Source: Phenylobacterium sp. (GTDB lineage: Bacteria; Pseudomonadota; Alphaproteobacteria; Caulobacterales; Caulobacteraceae). Taken from it: a stretch of 64,000 bases of DNA. The stretch is taken from contig SSMU01000023.1 in assembly GCA_004799545.1 (NCBI GenBank), positions 248,001-312,000 of the forward strand, written 5' to 3'. A program made the translations under genes and the position numbers. Below the pieces are notes generated by a model that did not search any database, was not told the DNA's origin, and worked only from the letters and a program-made list of their open reading frames with translations. Below are positions 8,584 through 16,210 of the stretch, piece by piece (the first letter of the stretch is position 1; every line of letters starts with the position of its first letter).

Positions 8584-9948
8584 CTAGCCCGCCTCGTCCG
8601 ACTTCTCCAGCCCCGCAATAGTCGAGGCGCCGGCATCGGTGGCCGGCTGCGGGTCGGCGCGGCGCAGCGGGCCGTTGGCGAAGGCGTAGATCAAGAGGCC
8701 CAGCAGCAGGACCATGTTCACCGCGAACGGCGCGGCGTGGTTGGCCTCGTAGAGCCGCACGAAGGCCGGGGCGAGCACGGCGTTGATGCCGTTCACCGCG
8801 GCGATCCCGCCGGCCACCCGGGCCTGGTCGCGGGCGTTCACCGCCAGCGAGGCGCCGGCGGTGAAGCCCGGCCGGGCGAAGCCGAAGCCCAGGCTCGCCA
8901 AGGCGTAGCCCGCCACCACCGTCGAATAGTCGGTGGAGAGCGCCACCAGCAGGTTGCCGGCCGCCGCCGTCGCCGCGCCCCAGCGCAGCAGCTGCCGCGG
9001 GGTCATCTCGAACATCCGGATGATCCCCCACTGGGCGAGCAGCCCGGCCACCGCGCCGAACGCCATGGCCACCGCGATCGGCCGCTGCGCCGCGATCGGC
9101 GACAGGCCCACCCGGTCGATGATCAGGAAGCCCAGGGTCTGCTGCTGGCCGGTCTGGCAGCTCGCCACCACGAAGCCGAAAACCAGGAAGGGGATCACCC
9201 GGCTGTCGCGCCACATGGGCTTCGGCTTGGCCTCGCCCGCCTGCAGCGCCTCGGCGGCCGCCGCGTCGCCGGCCGGGCGGCTCTCGGGCAGGTAACGCCA
9301 GACCACGAACAGCATGGCCGCGGCGATCACCGAGAAGCTGAACAGCGGTCCCGCCAGGCCCAGCACCGGGAAGATGAACAGCGGCGCGAGGAAGGGGCCG
9401 ATCACCGTGCCGAGGCCGAAGGCGCCGGCCAGGCCGGCCATCGACTGGGTCCGCTGGTCGGGGCCCGTGTGGTCGGCCACATAGGCCTGGGTCGCCGGGT
9501 TGGAGGCCGAGCCGAACAGGCCGAACAGCGCCCGGGCCAGCAGGAAGAAGCCGAAGATCACCAGGGGGGCCGCGAGGTGCCGTAGCCCGGCGCTCACCAC
9601 CACGCCGCAGAGCGCCATGGAGACCATGAAGCCGCCGAGGCCCAGCATCATCAGCGGCTTGCGGCCATAGCGGTCCGAGGCCTTGGCCCAGAACGGCGAG
9701 GCCACCGCCCACAGCACGGCGGACAATGAGAACACAGCCACCACCAAGAAGTCCGGGATGCCGATCGAGCGGCCGATCGCCGGCAGCACCGAGATCAGGC
9801 CGGTGTTGCCAAGCGCCGTGGCGATCGAGACGCCGAAGATGATCGCGAGCGCGCGCTTGGGCAGGCCGTCGATGGTCCCGGCGGAATTGGCCATGGAATC
9901 GGGGCTTAAGGCGCTCGCGCCCGGGGTGCAAATCCGAACCGCGCTCAT
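8584..9948 (-). CDS. Major facilitator superfamily transporter
   Basis: A 454-residue inner-membrane permease with twelve predicted helices. The loop 2-3 signature is visible as FWAKASDRYGRKPLMMLG, and the central loop is a hydrophilic stretch rich in Ala, Asp and Glu. Family resemblance is to drug:H+ antiporters (TetA/multidrug type) but the substrate is unknown. It is divergent from motA with only 51 bases between the starts. The start ATG at 9948 gives a short hydrophilic head; ATG at 9892 (MANSAGTIDG) is a good alternative. Confidence 0.85.
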   Translation of the reverse strand: MSAVRICTPGASALSPDSMANSAGTIDGLPKRALAIIFGVSIATALGNTGLISVLPAIGRSIGIPDFLVVAVFSLSAVLWAVASPFWAKASDRYGRKPLMMLGLGGFMVSMALCGVVVSAGLRHLAAPLVIFGFFLLARALFGLFGSASNPATQAYVADHTGPDQRTQSMAGLAGAFGLGTVIGPFLAPLFIFPVLGLAGPLFSFSVIAAAMLFVVWRYLPESRPAGDAAAAEALQAGEAKPKPMWRDSRVIPFLVFGFVVASCQTGQQQTLGFLIIDRVGLSPIAAQRPIAVAMAFGAVAGLLAQWGIIRMFEMTPRQLLRWGAATAAAGNLLVALSTDYSTVVAGYALASLGFGFARPGFTAGASLAVNARDQARVAGGIAAVNGINAVLAPAFVRLYEANHAAPFAVNMVLLLGLLIYAFANGPLRRADPQPATDAGASTIAGLEKSDEAG

Positions 9949-9999
9949 CGGCCATTAAGCATTAACCCCGATGCTTCCGTCCATCTTTCGGGGAAGTTC

Positions 10000-10869
10000 A
10001 TGTTCCAGATTATCGGCATCGTGCTGCTGTTCGGCCTGGTGTTCGGCAGCTTCATCATCTCAGGCGGCAATATGGGCGTGATCCTTCACGCCGCGCCGAC
10101 CGAGCTGATGGCCATCGGGGGGGCCGGCGCGGCCAGCTTCCTGATCAGCAACTCGATGACCGTGATCAAGGGCACCGGCGGCGGCCTGGGCAAGGTGTTC
10201 AAGGGGCCGAAGTGGAAGCCCCAGGACTACCGCGACCTGCTCTCCCTGCTCTTCCTGCTCACCAAGACCATGAAGTCCAAGGGCGTGATCGCCCTGGAGA
10301 GCCACATCGAGAACCCCACCGAGAGCACCATCTTCTCGCGCTTCCCCAATGTGATGAAGGACCACTTCGCGGTCGACTTCATCTGCGACACGCTGCGCAT
10401 GATGACCATGAACCTGGAGGATCCGCACCAGGTCGAGGACGCCATGGAGAAGCAGCTGGAGAAGCACCACCACGAGGCGCTGTCTCCCAGCCACGCCCTG
10501 CAGAGCCTGGCCGACGCCCTTCCGGCGCTCGGCATCGTGGCCGCCGTGCTCGGCGTCATCAAGACCATGGGCGCGATCACCGAACCGCCGGAGATCCTCG
10601 GCGAGATGATCGGCGGGGCCCTGGTCGGCACCTTCCTCGGCGTGTTCCTGGCCTATGGCATGGTCGGCCCGATGGCTACGCGGATGAAGGAAGTGACCGA
10701 GGAGGAAGGCTCCTTCTACAAGATCATCCAGTCGGTGCTGGTCGCCCACCTGCACGGCAACGCCGCCCAGATCTCGGTCGAGATCGGCCGCGGCAACGTG
10801 CCCTCCGGCGCCCAACCCAGCTTCCTGGAGCTGGAAGAGGCGCTCTCGGCGATCCCCAACGAGGGCTGA
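10000..10869 (+). CDS. motA: Flagellar motor stator protein MotA
   Basis: Inner-membrane stator subunit that with MotB conducts protons and drives the flagellar rotor. At 289 residues it has the normal length; four transmembrane segments are at about 1-20, 30-50, 170-190 and 200-225. The proton-channel helices contain the MotA signatures LPALGIVAAVLGVIKTMG and GALVGTFLGVFLAYGMVGP, and the cytoplasmic loop carries the charged region that contacts FliG. motB is not adjacent, which is also the case in Caulobacter as I recall. A clear ribosome site is not obvious; GGGGAAG lies a few bases upstream. Confidence 0.93.
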   Translation: MFQIIGIVLLFGLVFGSFIISGGNMGVILHAAPTELMAIGGAGAASFLISNSMTVIKGTGGGLGKVFKGPKWKPQDYRDLLSLLFLLTKTMKSKGVIALESHIENPTESTIFSRFPNVMKDHFAVDFICDTLRMMTMNLEDPHQVEDAMEKQLEKHHHEALSPSHALQSLADALPALGIVAAVLGVIKTMGAITEPPEILGEMIGGALVGTFLGVFLAYGMVGPMATRMKEVTEEEGSFYKIIQSVLVAHLHGNAAQISVEIGRGNVPSGAQPSFLELEEALSAIPNEG

Positions 10870-10935
10870 ACCTGACTTGCAGGGCGGCGGGCGGCGGTCA
10901 TACTGCCGGCCTGCGCCATCCAAGGATCCAGGGAC

Positions 10936-11247
10936 ATGACCGCCAACCACTTCCGTCAGCTGATCGTCGCCAGCGCCGCCATCGCGGCCCTCGCCGTCGC
11001 CGGCTGCGCCAAGAAGACTGACGACAGCGCCTCCGCCGCCAGCGCCGCGGCCGGCAACACCGCCGCCGCCGCCCAGTCGGCCCAGGACGCCGCCGCCGCG
11101 GCCGCCTCCGACGCCGCCAAGGCCGCGGGCGACACCTCGACCGCCGCCGCGCCCGCCGAGGCGCCGGCGCCTGGCACGTCGACCACGACCACCACCTCGA
11201 CGACGGCGACCGCCAAACAGTCGTCGTCCAGCGACGCGAAGAAGTAG
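10936..11247 (+). CDS. Small alanine-rich lipoprotein
   Basis: A 103-residue exported protein with lipobox AVAGC at about residues 21-25 after a hydrophobic segment. The mature part is very low in complexity: Ala with Ser, Asp, Lys, then a Thr/Ser run, predicted largely disordered or helical. No enzymatic motif is present. Such short Ala-rich lipoproteins can tether or space the envelope, but the function here is unknown. It is followed by a strong hairpin terminator, so transcription likely ends before mnmC. Confidence 0.75.
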   Translation: MTANHFRQLIVASAAIAALAVAGCAKKTDDSASAASAAAGNTAAAAQSAQDAAAAAASDAAKAAGDTSTAAAPAEAPAPGTSTTTTTSTTATAKQSSSSDAKK

Positions 11248-11270
11248 GCGCCAGGCCAGCTTCGTGACGG

Positions 11271-11294
11271 GAAGGCCGCCCGCGGGCGGCCTTC
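11271..11294 (+). terminator. Intrinsic terminator after the lipoprotein gene
   Basis: A perfect 24-base palindrome (arm GAAGGCCGCCCG) folds into a GC-rich hairpin and is followed by TTCGTTTC. It lies 24 bases after the lipoprotein stop and 20 before the mnmC start. Confidence 0.7.
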
Positions 11295-11313
11295 TTCGTT
11301 TCGACCGTTCGAG

Positions 11314-13110
11314 ATGACCGATCCCGCCCCGCCCCCTGAGACCGGCCCGCTGGACTGGACCGACGACGGCCAGCCGCGCTCCCGGCTTTATGGCGACGTC
11401 TATTTCTCCAAGGAGGACGGGCTGGCGGAGAGCCGGGCGGTGTTCCTGGCCGGGTGCGGCCTGCCGCAGGCCTGGGCCGGCCGGCGGCGGTTCGTGGTCG
11501 GCGAGCTGGGCTTTGGGACCGGGCTCAACGTCGCCGCCTTGCTTAACCTCTGGCTGCAGGCCCGGCCACCGGACGGCCGGCTGCACGTCTTCTCCATCGA
11601 GGCCCATCCGATCGGCGCCGACGAGGCGGCCCGCGCGCTCGGCCGCTGGCCGGAGCTGGCGCAGGTCGCAGGCCCGCTCCTCGACCGCTGGCCGGGCCGC
11701 GCGCGGGGCTTCCATCGCCTCGAATTGCCTGACGGCGTGATCCTCGACCTGGCCGTGCTGGACGCCGCCGAGGCGCTGGGCCGCTGGTCCGGCCGCGCCG
11801 ACGCCTGGTTCCTGGACGGCTTCTCCCCGGCCCTCAACCCCGCCATGTGGACCGACGAGGTGCTGGCCCTCGTCGCCGCCCGCTCGTCGCCGGGCGCGCG
11901 GGCCGCCACCTTCACCGTCGCAGGCCAGGTCCGGCGCGGCCTGGCGGCGGCGGGCTTCGCCGTGGAGAAACAGCCCGGCTTCGGCCGCAAGCGCCAACGG
12001 CTGGAGGCCAGGCTCGCGGGCGAAGCGTCCCCCGAGGCCGGTCCCATACGGGTGGCCATCGTCGGGGCCGGGATCGCCGGCGCGGCGGCCGCCCGGGCGG
12101 TCCGCAGCCTGGGCGGCGAGGCCCTGGTCCTCGAGGCCGAAGCGCCGGGCGCCGGCGGCTCCGGCAATCCCGCGGCCCTGGTGACGCCCCGGCTCGACGC
12201 CGGCCTCGGCCCGCCCGCCGAACTGTTCGGCCAGGCCTTCCGCCGCGCGGTCGCGCTCTGCGCGGAAGCGCCGGAGGCGATCATCGCCCGTGGCGTCCTG
12301 CAGCTGGAGCAGGGCCCACGCGACGCCGACCGCTTCGCCCGGATCGCCGCCTCGGACCTGTTCGAGCCGGGCGGGCTGGCGCCCGTCGACGCCGCCCAGG
12401 CTGCCGCCCGCCTTGGCGAGGCCGCGCCCGCCGCCCTCGACCAGACGGCCGCCCTGGTCGTCGAGCCCGTGCCGCTGCTCTCAGCATGGACCGGCGACTT
12501 GCGGATCGCGACGGTCGCCTCGATGCGGCGTGAGGGCGGCGTCTGGATCCTGGCCGACGCCGCCGGCGCCGAGCTCGCCCGCGCCGAGGCGGTGATCCTG
12601 GCGGCCGGCATGGCGAGCGCCGACCTCGTCCCCGACCTGCCACTCAAGCCCGTGCGCGGCCAGGCCAGTTGGACGACGGGGGAGCGGCCGCCCGCCGCCG
12701 CCTGGGGCGGCTATGTCCTGCCGACCCGCGACGGCGCCCTGTTCGGCGCCACCCACGACCGCGACGACACCGACCTGGCGGTGCGCGAGGCGGACCACGC
12801 GCGCAACCGGGCGACCCTCGCCGAGGCCCTGCCCCAGCTCGCCGCGCGGCTCGCGGGCCGGCCGCTCGCCGGCCGCGCCGCCCTCCGCGCCACGACGCCG
12901 GACCGGTTGCCGATCGCCGGCCGAGCGGACGCGGACGGCCTCTTCCTGCTCACCGGCTTCGGCTCGCGCGGCTTCTCGCTGGCGCCCCTGCTCGCCGAGC
13001 AGGTGGCGGCCCTGGCGCTCTCCGCCCCCCCGCCCCTGCCCTCCGACCTCGCGGACCTCGTCGCCCCCGACCGTTTCCGAAGGCGCGCCGCTCGGCGCGG
13101 CCGTTCCTAA
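11314..13110 (+). CDS. mnmC: Bifunctional tRNA 5-methylaminomethyl-2-thiouridine biosynthesis protein MnmC
   Basis: Completes mnm5s2U at the wobble position of tRNAs by removing the carboxymethyl group (FAD domain) and adding a methyl group from SAM. Residues 1-235 are the DUF752 methyltransferase, with GELGFGTGLNVAAL as the SAM loop and WFLDGFSPALNPAMW as the active-site block. Residues 245-590 are a DAO-type FAD oxidoreductase starting with VAIVGAGIAGAAAARAV and ending with LTGFGSRGFSLAPLLAEQ. Both halves are present in one chain, as in Escherichia coli. Length (598) is slightly below the E. coli protein. Confidence 0.94.
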   Translation: MTDPAPPPETGPLDWTDDGQPRSRLYGDVYFSKEDGLAESRAVFLAGCGLPQAWAGRRRFVVGELGFGTGLNVAALLNLWLQARPPDGRLHVFSIEAHPIGADEAARALGRWPELAQVAGPLLDRWPGRARGFHRLELPDGVILDLAVLDAAEALGRWSGRADAWFLDGFSPALNPAMWTDEVLALVAARSSPGARAATFTVAGQVRRGLAAAGFAVEKQPGFGRKRQRLEARLAGEASPEAGPIRVAIVGAGIAGAAAARAVRSLGGEALVLEAEAPGAGGSGNPAALVTPRLDAGLGPPAELFGQAFRRAVALCAEAPEAIIARGVLQLEQGPRDADRFARIAASDLFEPGGLAPVDAAQAAARLGEAAPAALDQTAALVVEPVPLLSAWTGDLRIATVASMRREGGVWILADAAGAELARAEAVILAAGMASADLVPDLPLKPVRGQASWTTGERPPAAAWGGYVLPTRDGALFGATHDRDDTDLAVREADHARNRATLAEALPQLAARLAGRPLAGRAALRATTPDRLPIAGRADADGLFLLTGFGSRGFSLAPLLAEQVAALALSAPPPLPSDLADLVAPDRFRRRAARRGRS

Positions 13111-13174
13111 GCCGACCTTGCGGCGCTATAGGGGACGGGCTTCGGGGGACACCCTGGGTTCAAGGACCGAAGAG

Positions 13175-13573
13175 ATGAGAGTGAAAGTCGGACTGGCGGC
13201 GCTCGCCGCCCTCCTGGCCTGCGGGTCCGCCTCGCAGATGGCGCTCGCCGCGTCGCCCGCGAAGTACGACGCCCACCAGTGCTTCTACACCAAGAACGTC
13301 ACCAGTTTCGCCGCCCCGGACGACAAGACCCTCTACGTGCGCGTGGGCGTCCGCGACGTCTACAAGTTCGACATGTTCGGCCCTTGCCCGGACATCGACT
13401 GGAACCAGCGCGTGGCGCTTGTCTCGCGCGGCTCGTCCTGGATCTGCGACAGCATGGACGCCGAGGTGATCACCCACGCCGTCGGCCTCGGCCCGCAGCG
13501 CTGTCCGGTCAGCCACATGCACAAGCTGACGCCCGAGGAAGTGGCCGCCCTGCCCAGGCGCGCCCGCCCCTGA
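13175..13573 (+). CDS. DUF6491-type exported protein
   Basis: A 132-residue protein with a clear signal peptide (VGLAALAALLACGSA to about residue 26). The mature part has four Cys residues (QCFYT, GPCPDI, WICDSM, QRCPVSH), which could form two disulfides in the periplasm, and the phrases LYVRVGVRDVYKF and KLTPEEVAALP that I associate with the DUF6491 family of small proteobacterial exported proteins. Function unknown. ATG 13175 is chosen because it directly starts a signal peptide; the frame is open upstream inside mnmC but has no other signal. Confidence 0.75.
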   Translation: MRVKVGLAALAALLACGSASQMALAASPAKYDAHQCFYTKNVTSFAAPDDKTLYVRVGVRDVYKFDMFGPCPDIDWNQRVALVSRGSSWICDSMDAEVITHAVGLGPQRCPVSHMHKLTPEEVAALPRRARP

Positions 13574-13661
13574 TCGGAACGGCGGGACGACGTCCAGCGG
13601 GGCCTTGACTCGACGCCAACCCTGACGTGCTATTTCCGGACGCGCGATCAAGGGTTGCGTC

Positions 13662-13862
13662 TTGCGCAGCTTCGTCCTCTACGGCCTCGACCTCGCCGAC
13701 CAGGTGCTGGCGACGGAGACCCTCCGCGCCGAGGGCCTGGAGGCCGCGCGGCTGCTCGCCCGCACGCGGTTGCTGGACTTCCCAAAGGTCGAGCTGTGGT
13801 CGGAGGCGGTCTGCGTCTATCGCAACCGCCGCCCGCCGGCGCCGCCAAGCGCCAACGCCTAG
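13662..13862 (+). CDS. Small conserved protein of unknown function
   Basis: A 66-residue protein from TTG 13662. It reads as a compact soluble domain: YGLDLADQVLATETLRAEG, a helix, then KVELWSEAVCVYRNRR. The pattern of a strand, an acidic helix and a final V-E-x-W strand resembles small uncharacterised proteins found in many Caulobacterales and Sphingomonadales genomes, so I judge it real despite its size. No functional inference is possible. It stands alone between two separate transcription units. Confidence 0.5.
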   Translation: MRSFVLYGLDLADQVLATETLRAEGLEAARLLARTRLLDFPKVELWSEAVCVYRNRRPPAPPSANA

Positions 13863-13902
13863 GCCGGCCGCTGCGGCGTGGGCGCGCGGCCCGATTTAGC
13901 GC

Positions 13903-13949
13903 TTGACCGCCAAGTCACCCCAAGGTTACATGTCACCCGTGGGTTACTT
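13903..13949 (+). promoter_or_regulatory. Promoter with two tandem 18-bp operators
   Basis: TTGACC (13903-13908) and TTACAT (13926-13931) are 17 bases apart. Two adjacent copies of an 18-base unit, GTCACCCCAAGGTTACAT (13914-13931) and GTCACCCGTGGGTTACTT (13932-13949), agree at 14 of 18 positions and each is itself a rough GTnACCC/GGGTnAC palindrome. The first overlaps the -10, the second the expected start of transcription. They are best read as operators for the XRE repressor encoded at 14396. Confidence 0.65.
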
Positions 13950-13962
13950 TTGAGGTTCGAAC

Positions 13963-14406
13963 ATGGCTTCCGGAACGACGTTGGATCCCGCCGAGCGCGT
14001 GGATTCCTGTTCGCGCCAGCGCACCGTCCTGCTCTGGCTGGAGCTGGCCGCCTTCGCCATCTGGCAGGTGCTGTTCGTCTTCGCCCATCCGACCGACTGG
14101 TCGCAGCGGGTGATGACCCTGATCTGGGTGGCGGTGATGCTGCTGTTCATCGGCACCGGCGGCGGCCTGATGATGCGCCGCGACCTGCGTCGGGTGATGA
14201 ACGACGAACTGGCCGTGGCGCACCGGCACGAGGCCCAGCGCTGGGGCTTCTGGGCCGCTATGCTCGCCGGCGCCGGCCTCTACGGCCTCGACGTGTTCCG
14301 GCCGGTGAGCCTGCCCATCGCCCTGCACGTGGTGCTGTCGGCCGGGCTCGGCCTGGCGCTGATCCGCTACGTCTGGCTGGAGACCCGGGCCGAACGTGGC
14401 GGGTGA
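13963..14406 (+). CDS. Small multi-pass membrane protein co-transcribed with an XRE repressor
   Basis: A 147-residue protein with four predicted transmembrane helices (about 24-42, 50-70, 98-112, 120-138) and a short cytosolic loop rich in Arg and His (MMRRDLRRVMNDELAVAHRHEAQR). No enzymatic motif is seen. Its 3' end overlaps the XRE regulator gene by 11 bases, and both lie behind a promoter with tandem operators. Paired membrane protein/XRE genes of this layout occur in many bacteria; the membrane partner's function is not established. Confidence 0.75.
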   Translation: MASGTTLDPAERVDSCSRQRTVLLWLELAAFAIWQVLFVFAHPTDWSQRVMTLIWVAVMLLFIGTGGGLMMRRDLRRVMNDELAVAHRHEAQRWGFWAAMLAGAGLYGLDVFRPVSLPIALHVVLSAGLGLALIRYVWLETRAERGG

Positions 14407-14608
14407 GGCGAAGCTCGGCGTCCGCCTCAAGGATGTGCGCACCAAGGCGGGCCTGACCCAAGCGGAGCTGGCCAACCTCGCCCGGGTGTCGCGCAAGACC
14501 ATCAACACCGTCGAGAACGGCGTCTTCATCCCCTCGACCGTGCTGGCGCTGCGGCTGGCGAGCGCGCTCGGGACCACGGTCGAAGCGCTGTTCTTCCTGA
14601 CCGACTAG
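14396..14608 (+). CDS. XRE/Cro-type helix-turn-helix repressor
   Basis: A 70-residue single-domain regulator from GTG 14396. The helix-turn-helix is LTQAELANLARVSRKTINTVENG, followed by PSTVLALRLASALGTTVEALFFL, the standard ending of the short Cro/CI group. It overlaps the end of the upstream membrane-protein gene, so both are translated from one mRNA. The tandem operators at 13914-13949 make negative autoregulation very likely. The signal that relieves repression is unknown. Confidence 0.85.
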   Translation: MAGEAKLGVRLKDVRTKAGLTQAELANLARVSRKTINTVENGVFIPSTVLALRLASALGTTVEALFFLTD

Positions 14609-14688
14609 CCGACCGACCGAAATCTGAACGACCGCAACCCGCCGCCCGGCGGGCCGGGACCCCTGTTGCCGAAACCCTGGAGGAACGA

Positions 14689-15567
14689 ATGCGCCTGTCC
14701 ACCCAACTCGCGACCACCGTCGCGGCCCTCACGCTTTGCCTCGGGTCCGCCGCGATGGCCGCCCCGCCCACCCGGATCACCGCCCAGGTCATCGGCTATG
14801 GCCCGGATGTGATCCTGGTCACCGGCCTCTCCTCGGCCGAGCTCACCTGGGGTGCCGAGGCCGCCCGGCTCAAGGACCACTACCGCCTGCACCTGATCCA
14901 GATCGCAGGCTTCGGCGGCGCGGCCGTGGGCGCCAACGACGCAGGCCCCGTCCTGGCCCCCGTGGCCGCCGAGATCGACGCCTACATCAGGGACAATCGC
15001 CTGCAGCGCCCGGCGGTGATCGGCCATTCCCTGGGGGGCTTGGTGGCCCTGGAACTGGCCGCCGCCCATCCGAAGGACGTCAGCCGGCTGATGATCCTCG
15101 ACAGCCTGCCCTTCGTGGGGCTGCAGGCCGGCGCCACCAGCGCCGCCCAGCTAGAGCCCCAGGCCGCAGCCGTCCGCGCCCAGCTCACCGCCGCGCCGCA
15201 GGCCGCCTACGCCGCGACCACGCCGGCCACCGCCGCCCAGATGGCTGCTTCGCCCGCCGACCAGGCGAAGGTCGCCGCCGCCATGGCCGCCTCCGACCAC
15301 CGCACCGTGGCGGACGCCCTCTACGACGCTATGACCAGCGACCTGCGCCCAGCGCTGGCCGGCCTGCCGATGCCGGTCACGGTGCTCTATGCGGCGAAAT
15401 CCTCCGCGGGCCTGCCGCAGGCGGCCAGCGACGCCCTCTACGCCAAGGCCTACGCCGACGTGCCGCACCATAGCGTCCAGCGCGTCGACGGCGCGGCGCA
15501 TTTCCTGATGCTGGATCAGCCCGCCGCCTTCGACGCGGCGGTGCAGGCCTTCCTGGCGGCGAAGTGA
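14689..15567 (+). CDS. Exported alpha/beta hydrolase
   Basis: A 292-residue serine hydrolase with a signal peptide (LATTVAALTLCLGSAAMA, cleavage near AMA-AP). The nucleophile elbow is GHSLGG at about residue 113, the catalytic Asp is probably in the VTVLYAAKSSAGLP region and the His in DGAAHFLMLDQP near residue 270. The segment around 140-220 is Ala/Gln-rich and forms the lid. A good ribosome site (GGAGG) precedes ATG 14689. Substrate unknown; an esterase or lactonase acting in the periplasm is the simplest reading. Confidence 0.85.
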   Translation: MRLSTQLATTVAALTLCLGSAAMAAPPTRITAQVIGYGPDVILVTGLSSAELTWGAEAARLKDHYRLHLIQIAGFGGAAVGANDAGPVLAPVAAEIDAYIRDNRLQRPAVIGHSLGGLVALELAAAHPKDVSRLMILDSLPFVGLQAGATSAAQLEPQAAAVRAQLTAAPQAAYAATTPATAAQMAASPADQAKVAAAMAASDHRTVADALYDAMTSDLRPALAGLPMPVTVLYAAKSSAGLPQAASDALYAKAYADVPHHSVQRVDGAAHFLMLDQPAAFDAAVQAFLAAK

Positions 15568-15575
15568 AGGAGGGA

Positions 15576-15650
15576 TGGTGGACGCGACAGGGATCGAACC
15601 TGTGACCCCCTCGATGTCAACGAGGTGCTCTCCCGCTGAGCTACGCGTCC
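15576..15650 (-). tRNA. tRNA-Val (anticodon GAC)
   Basis: On the minus strand the sequence folds into a full cloverleaf: acceptor GGACGCG/CGCGTCC, D-arm GCTC-AGCGGGA-GAGC, anticodon stem CCTCG/CGAGG around loop TTGACAT (anticodon GAC, reading GUC and GUU valine codons), T-arm ACAGG-TTCGATC-CCTGT. Discriminator base is A and CCA is encoded (15576-15578). Total 75 bases with CCA. Confidence 0.97.
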
Positions 15651-15693
15651 GAACCAAGGTCTCCCGAGCAGGGCCGGGAGCGGGAAGGCGGGG

Positions 15694-15721
15694 ATATAAC
15701 GGGCGCCTGCCGAGGGCGCAA
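15694..15721 (-). promoter_or_regulatory. Promoter of tRNA-Val
   Basis: On the minus strand TTGCGC (15721-15716) and TTATAT (15699-15694) are 16 bases apart. Predicted start near 15687, 37 bases before the mature tRNA end. The same TTATATCC core occurs at the rpmJ promoter. Confidence 0.55.
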
Positions 15722-15733
15722 GCGAGCGAGCGA

Positions 15734-15771
15734 CAGCCGGCAAAAGTGCGAAGCGCTTTTGCGTCCGGCTG
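15734..15771 (-). terminator. Hairpin downstream of cpdR
   Basis: Nested inverted repeats: CAGCCG/CGGCTG outside and GCAAAAGTGC/GCGCTTTTGC inside around a GAA loop. It lies 16 bases after the cpdR stop and before the tRNA promoter, so it probably ends cpdR transcription. Confidence 0.5.
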
Positions 15772-15786
15772 GGCGAAGACCAAGCC

Positions 15787-16143
15787 TTAAGCGGCGATCA
15801 TCCGCTCCACCTCGGAGACGATCTCGCGCAGGTGGATGGGCTTGGACAGCACCTTGGCCCCGGGCGGGGCGGCGTCGGCGGCGGCCAGGGCCACGGCCGC
15901 GAAGCCGGTGATGAACATGATCCGCAGGCCCGGATGCCGGGCGGCGGCCTGGCGGGCCACCTCGATGCCGTCGAGCCCGGGCATGACGATGTCGGTGAGC
16001 AGCAGGTCCCAACTCTCGTCGAGACGCAGGACCGCCTCGTCGCCATCGGCGCAGGCGCAGACCTCGTAGCCGGCCCGTTCCAGGGCCCGGGCCAGGAAGC
16101 CGCGGAGCGAATCGTCGTCTTCGGCCAGGAGGATGCGGGGCAT
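15787..16143 (-). CDS. cpdR: Single-domain response regulator CpdR
   Basis: A receiver-only protein of 118 residues. In Caulobacter unphosphorylated CpdR brings ClpXP to the stalked pole and primes it to degrade cell-cycle substrates; CckA-ChpT phosphorylation switches it off. Visible marks are RILLAEDDDSLR (acidic pocket), phospho-acceptor Asp51 in LLLTDIVMPGLDGIEV, the switch region MFITGFAAVAL and the conserved Lys in AKVLSKPIHLREIV. Length and Asp51 match Caulobacter CpdR. It is divergent from an N-formylglutamate amidohydrolase and downstream-adjacent to tRNA-Val. Confidence 0.9.
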   Translation of the reverse strand: MPRILLAEDDDSLRGFLARALERAGYEVCACADGDEAVLRLDESWDLLLTDIVMPGLDGIEVARQAAARHPGLRIMFITGFAAVALAAADAAPPGAKVLSKPIHLREIVSEVERMIAA

Positions 16144-16210
16144 GTACCGGGGGCGCTTGGAAAATAAGGAAACGAAGCAGGCAACTTAGCCGCTCAAGCG
16201 TAAAGGCGCG

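Noticed and set aside
8090-9955. 621-codon minus-strand frame across the MFS gene
   Set aside because: The MFS protein on the same strand in another frame has clear membrane helices and motifs; the long frame lacks both.
9949-9999. Possible CtrA box (TTAAGCATTAACC) before motA
   Set aside because: The two half-sites are only 3 bases apart instead of the 7 of the CtrA consensus.
15579-15650. Reading the anticodon as another amino acid
   Set aside because: The loop TTGACAT between CCTCG and CGAGG fixes the anticodon as GAC, valine.
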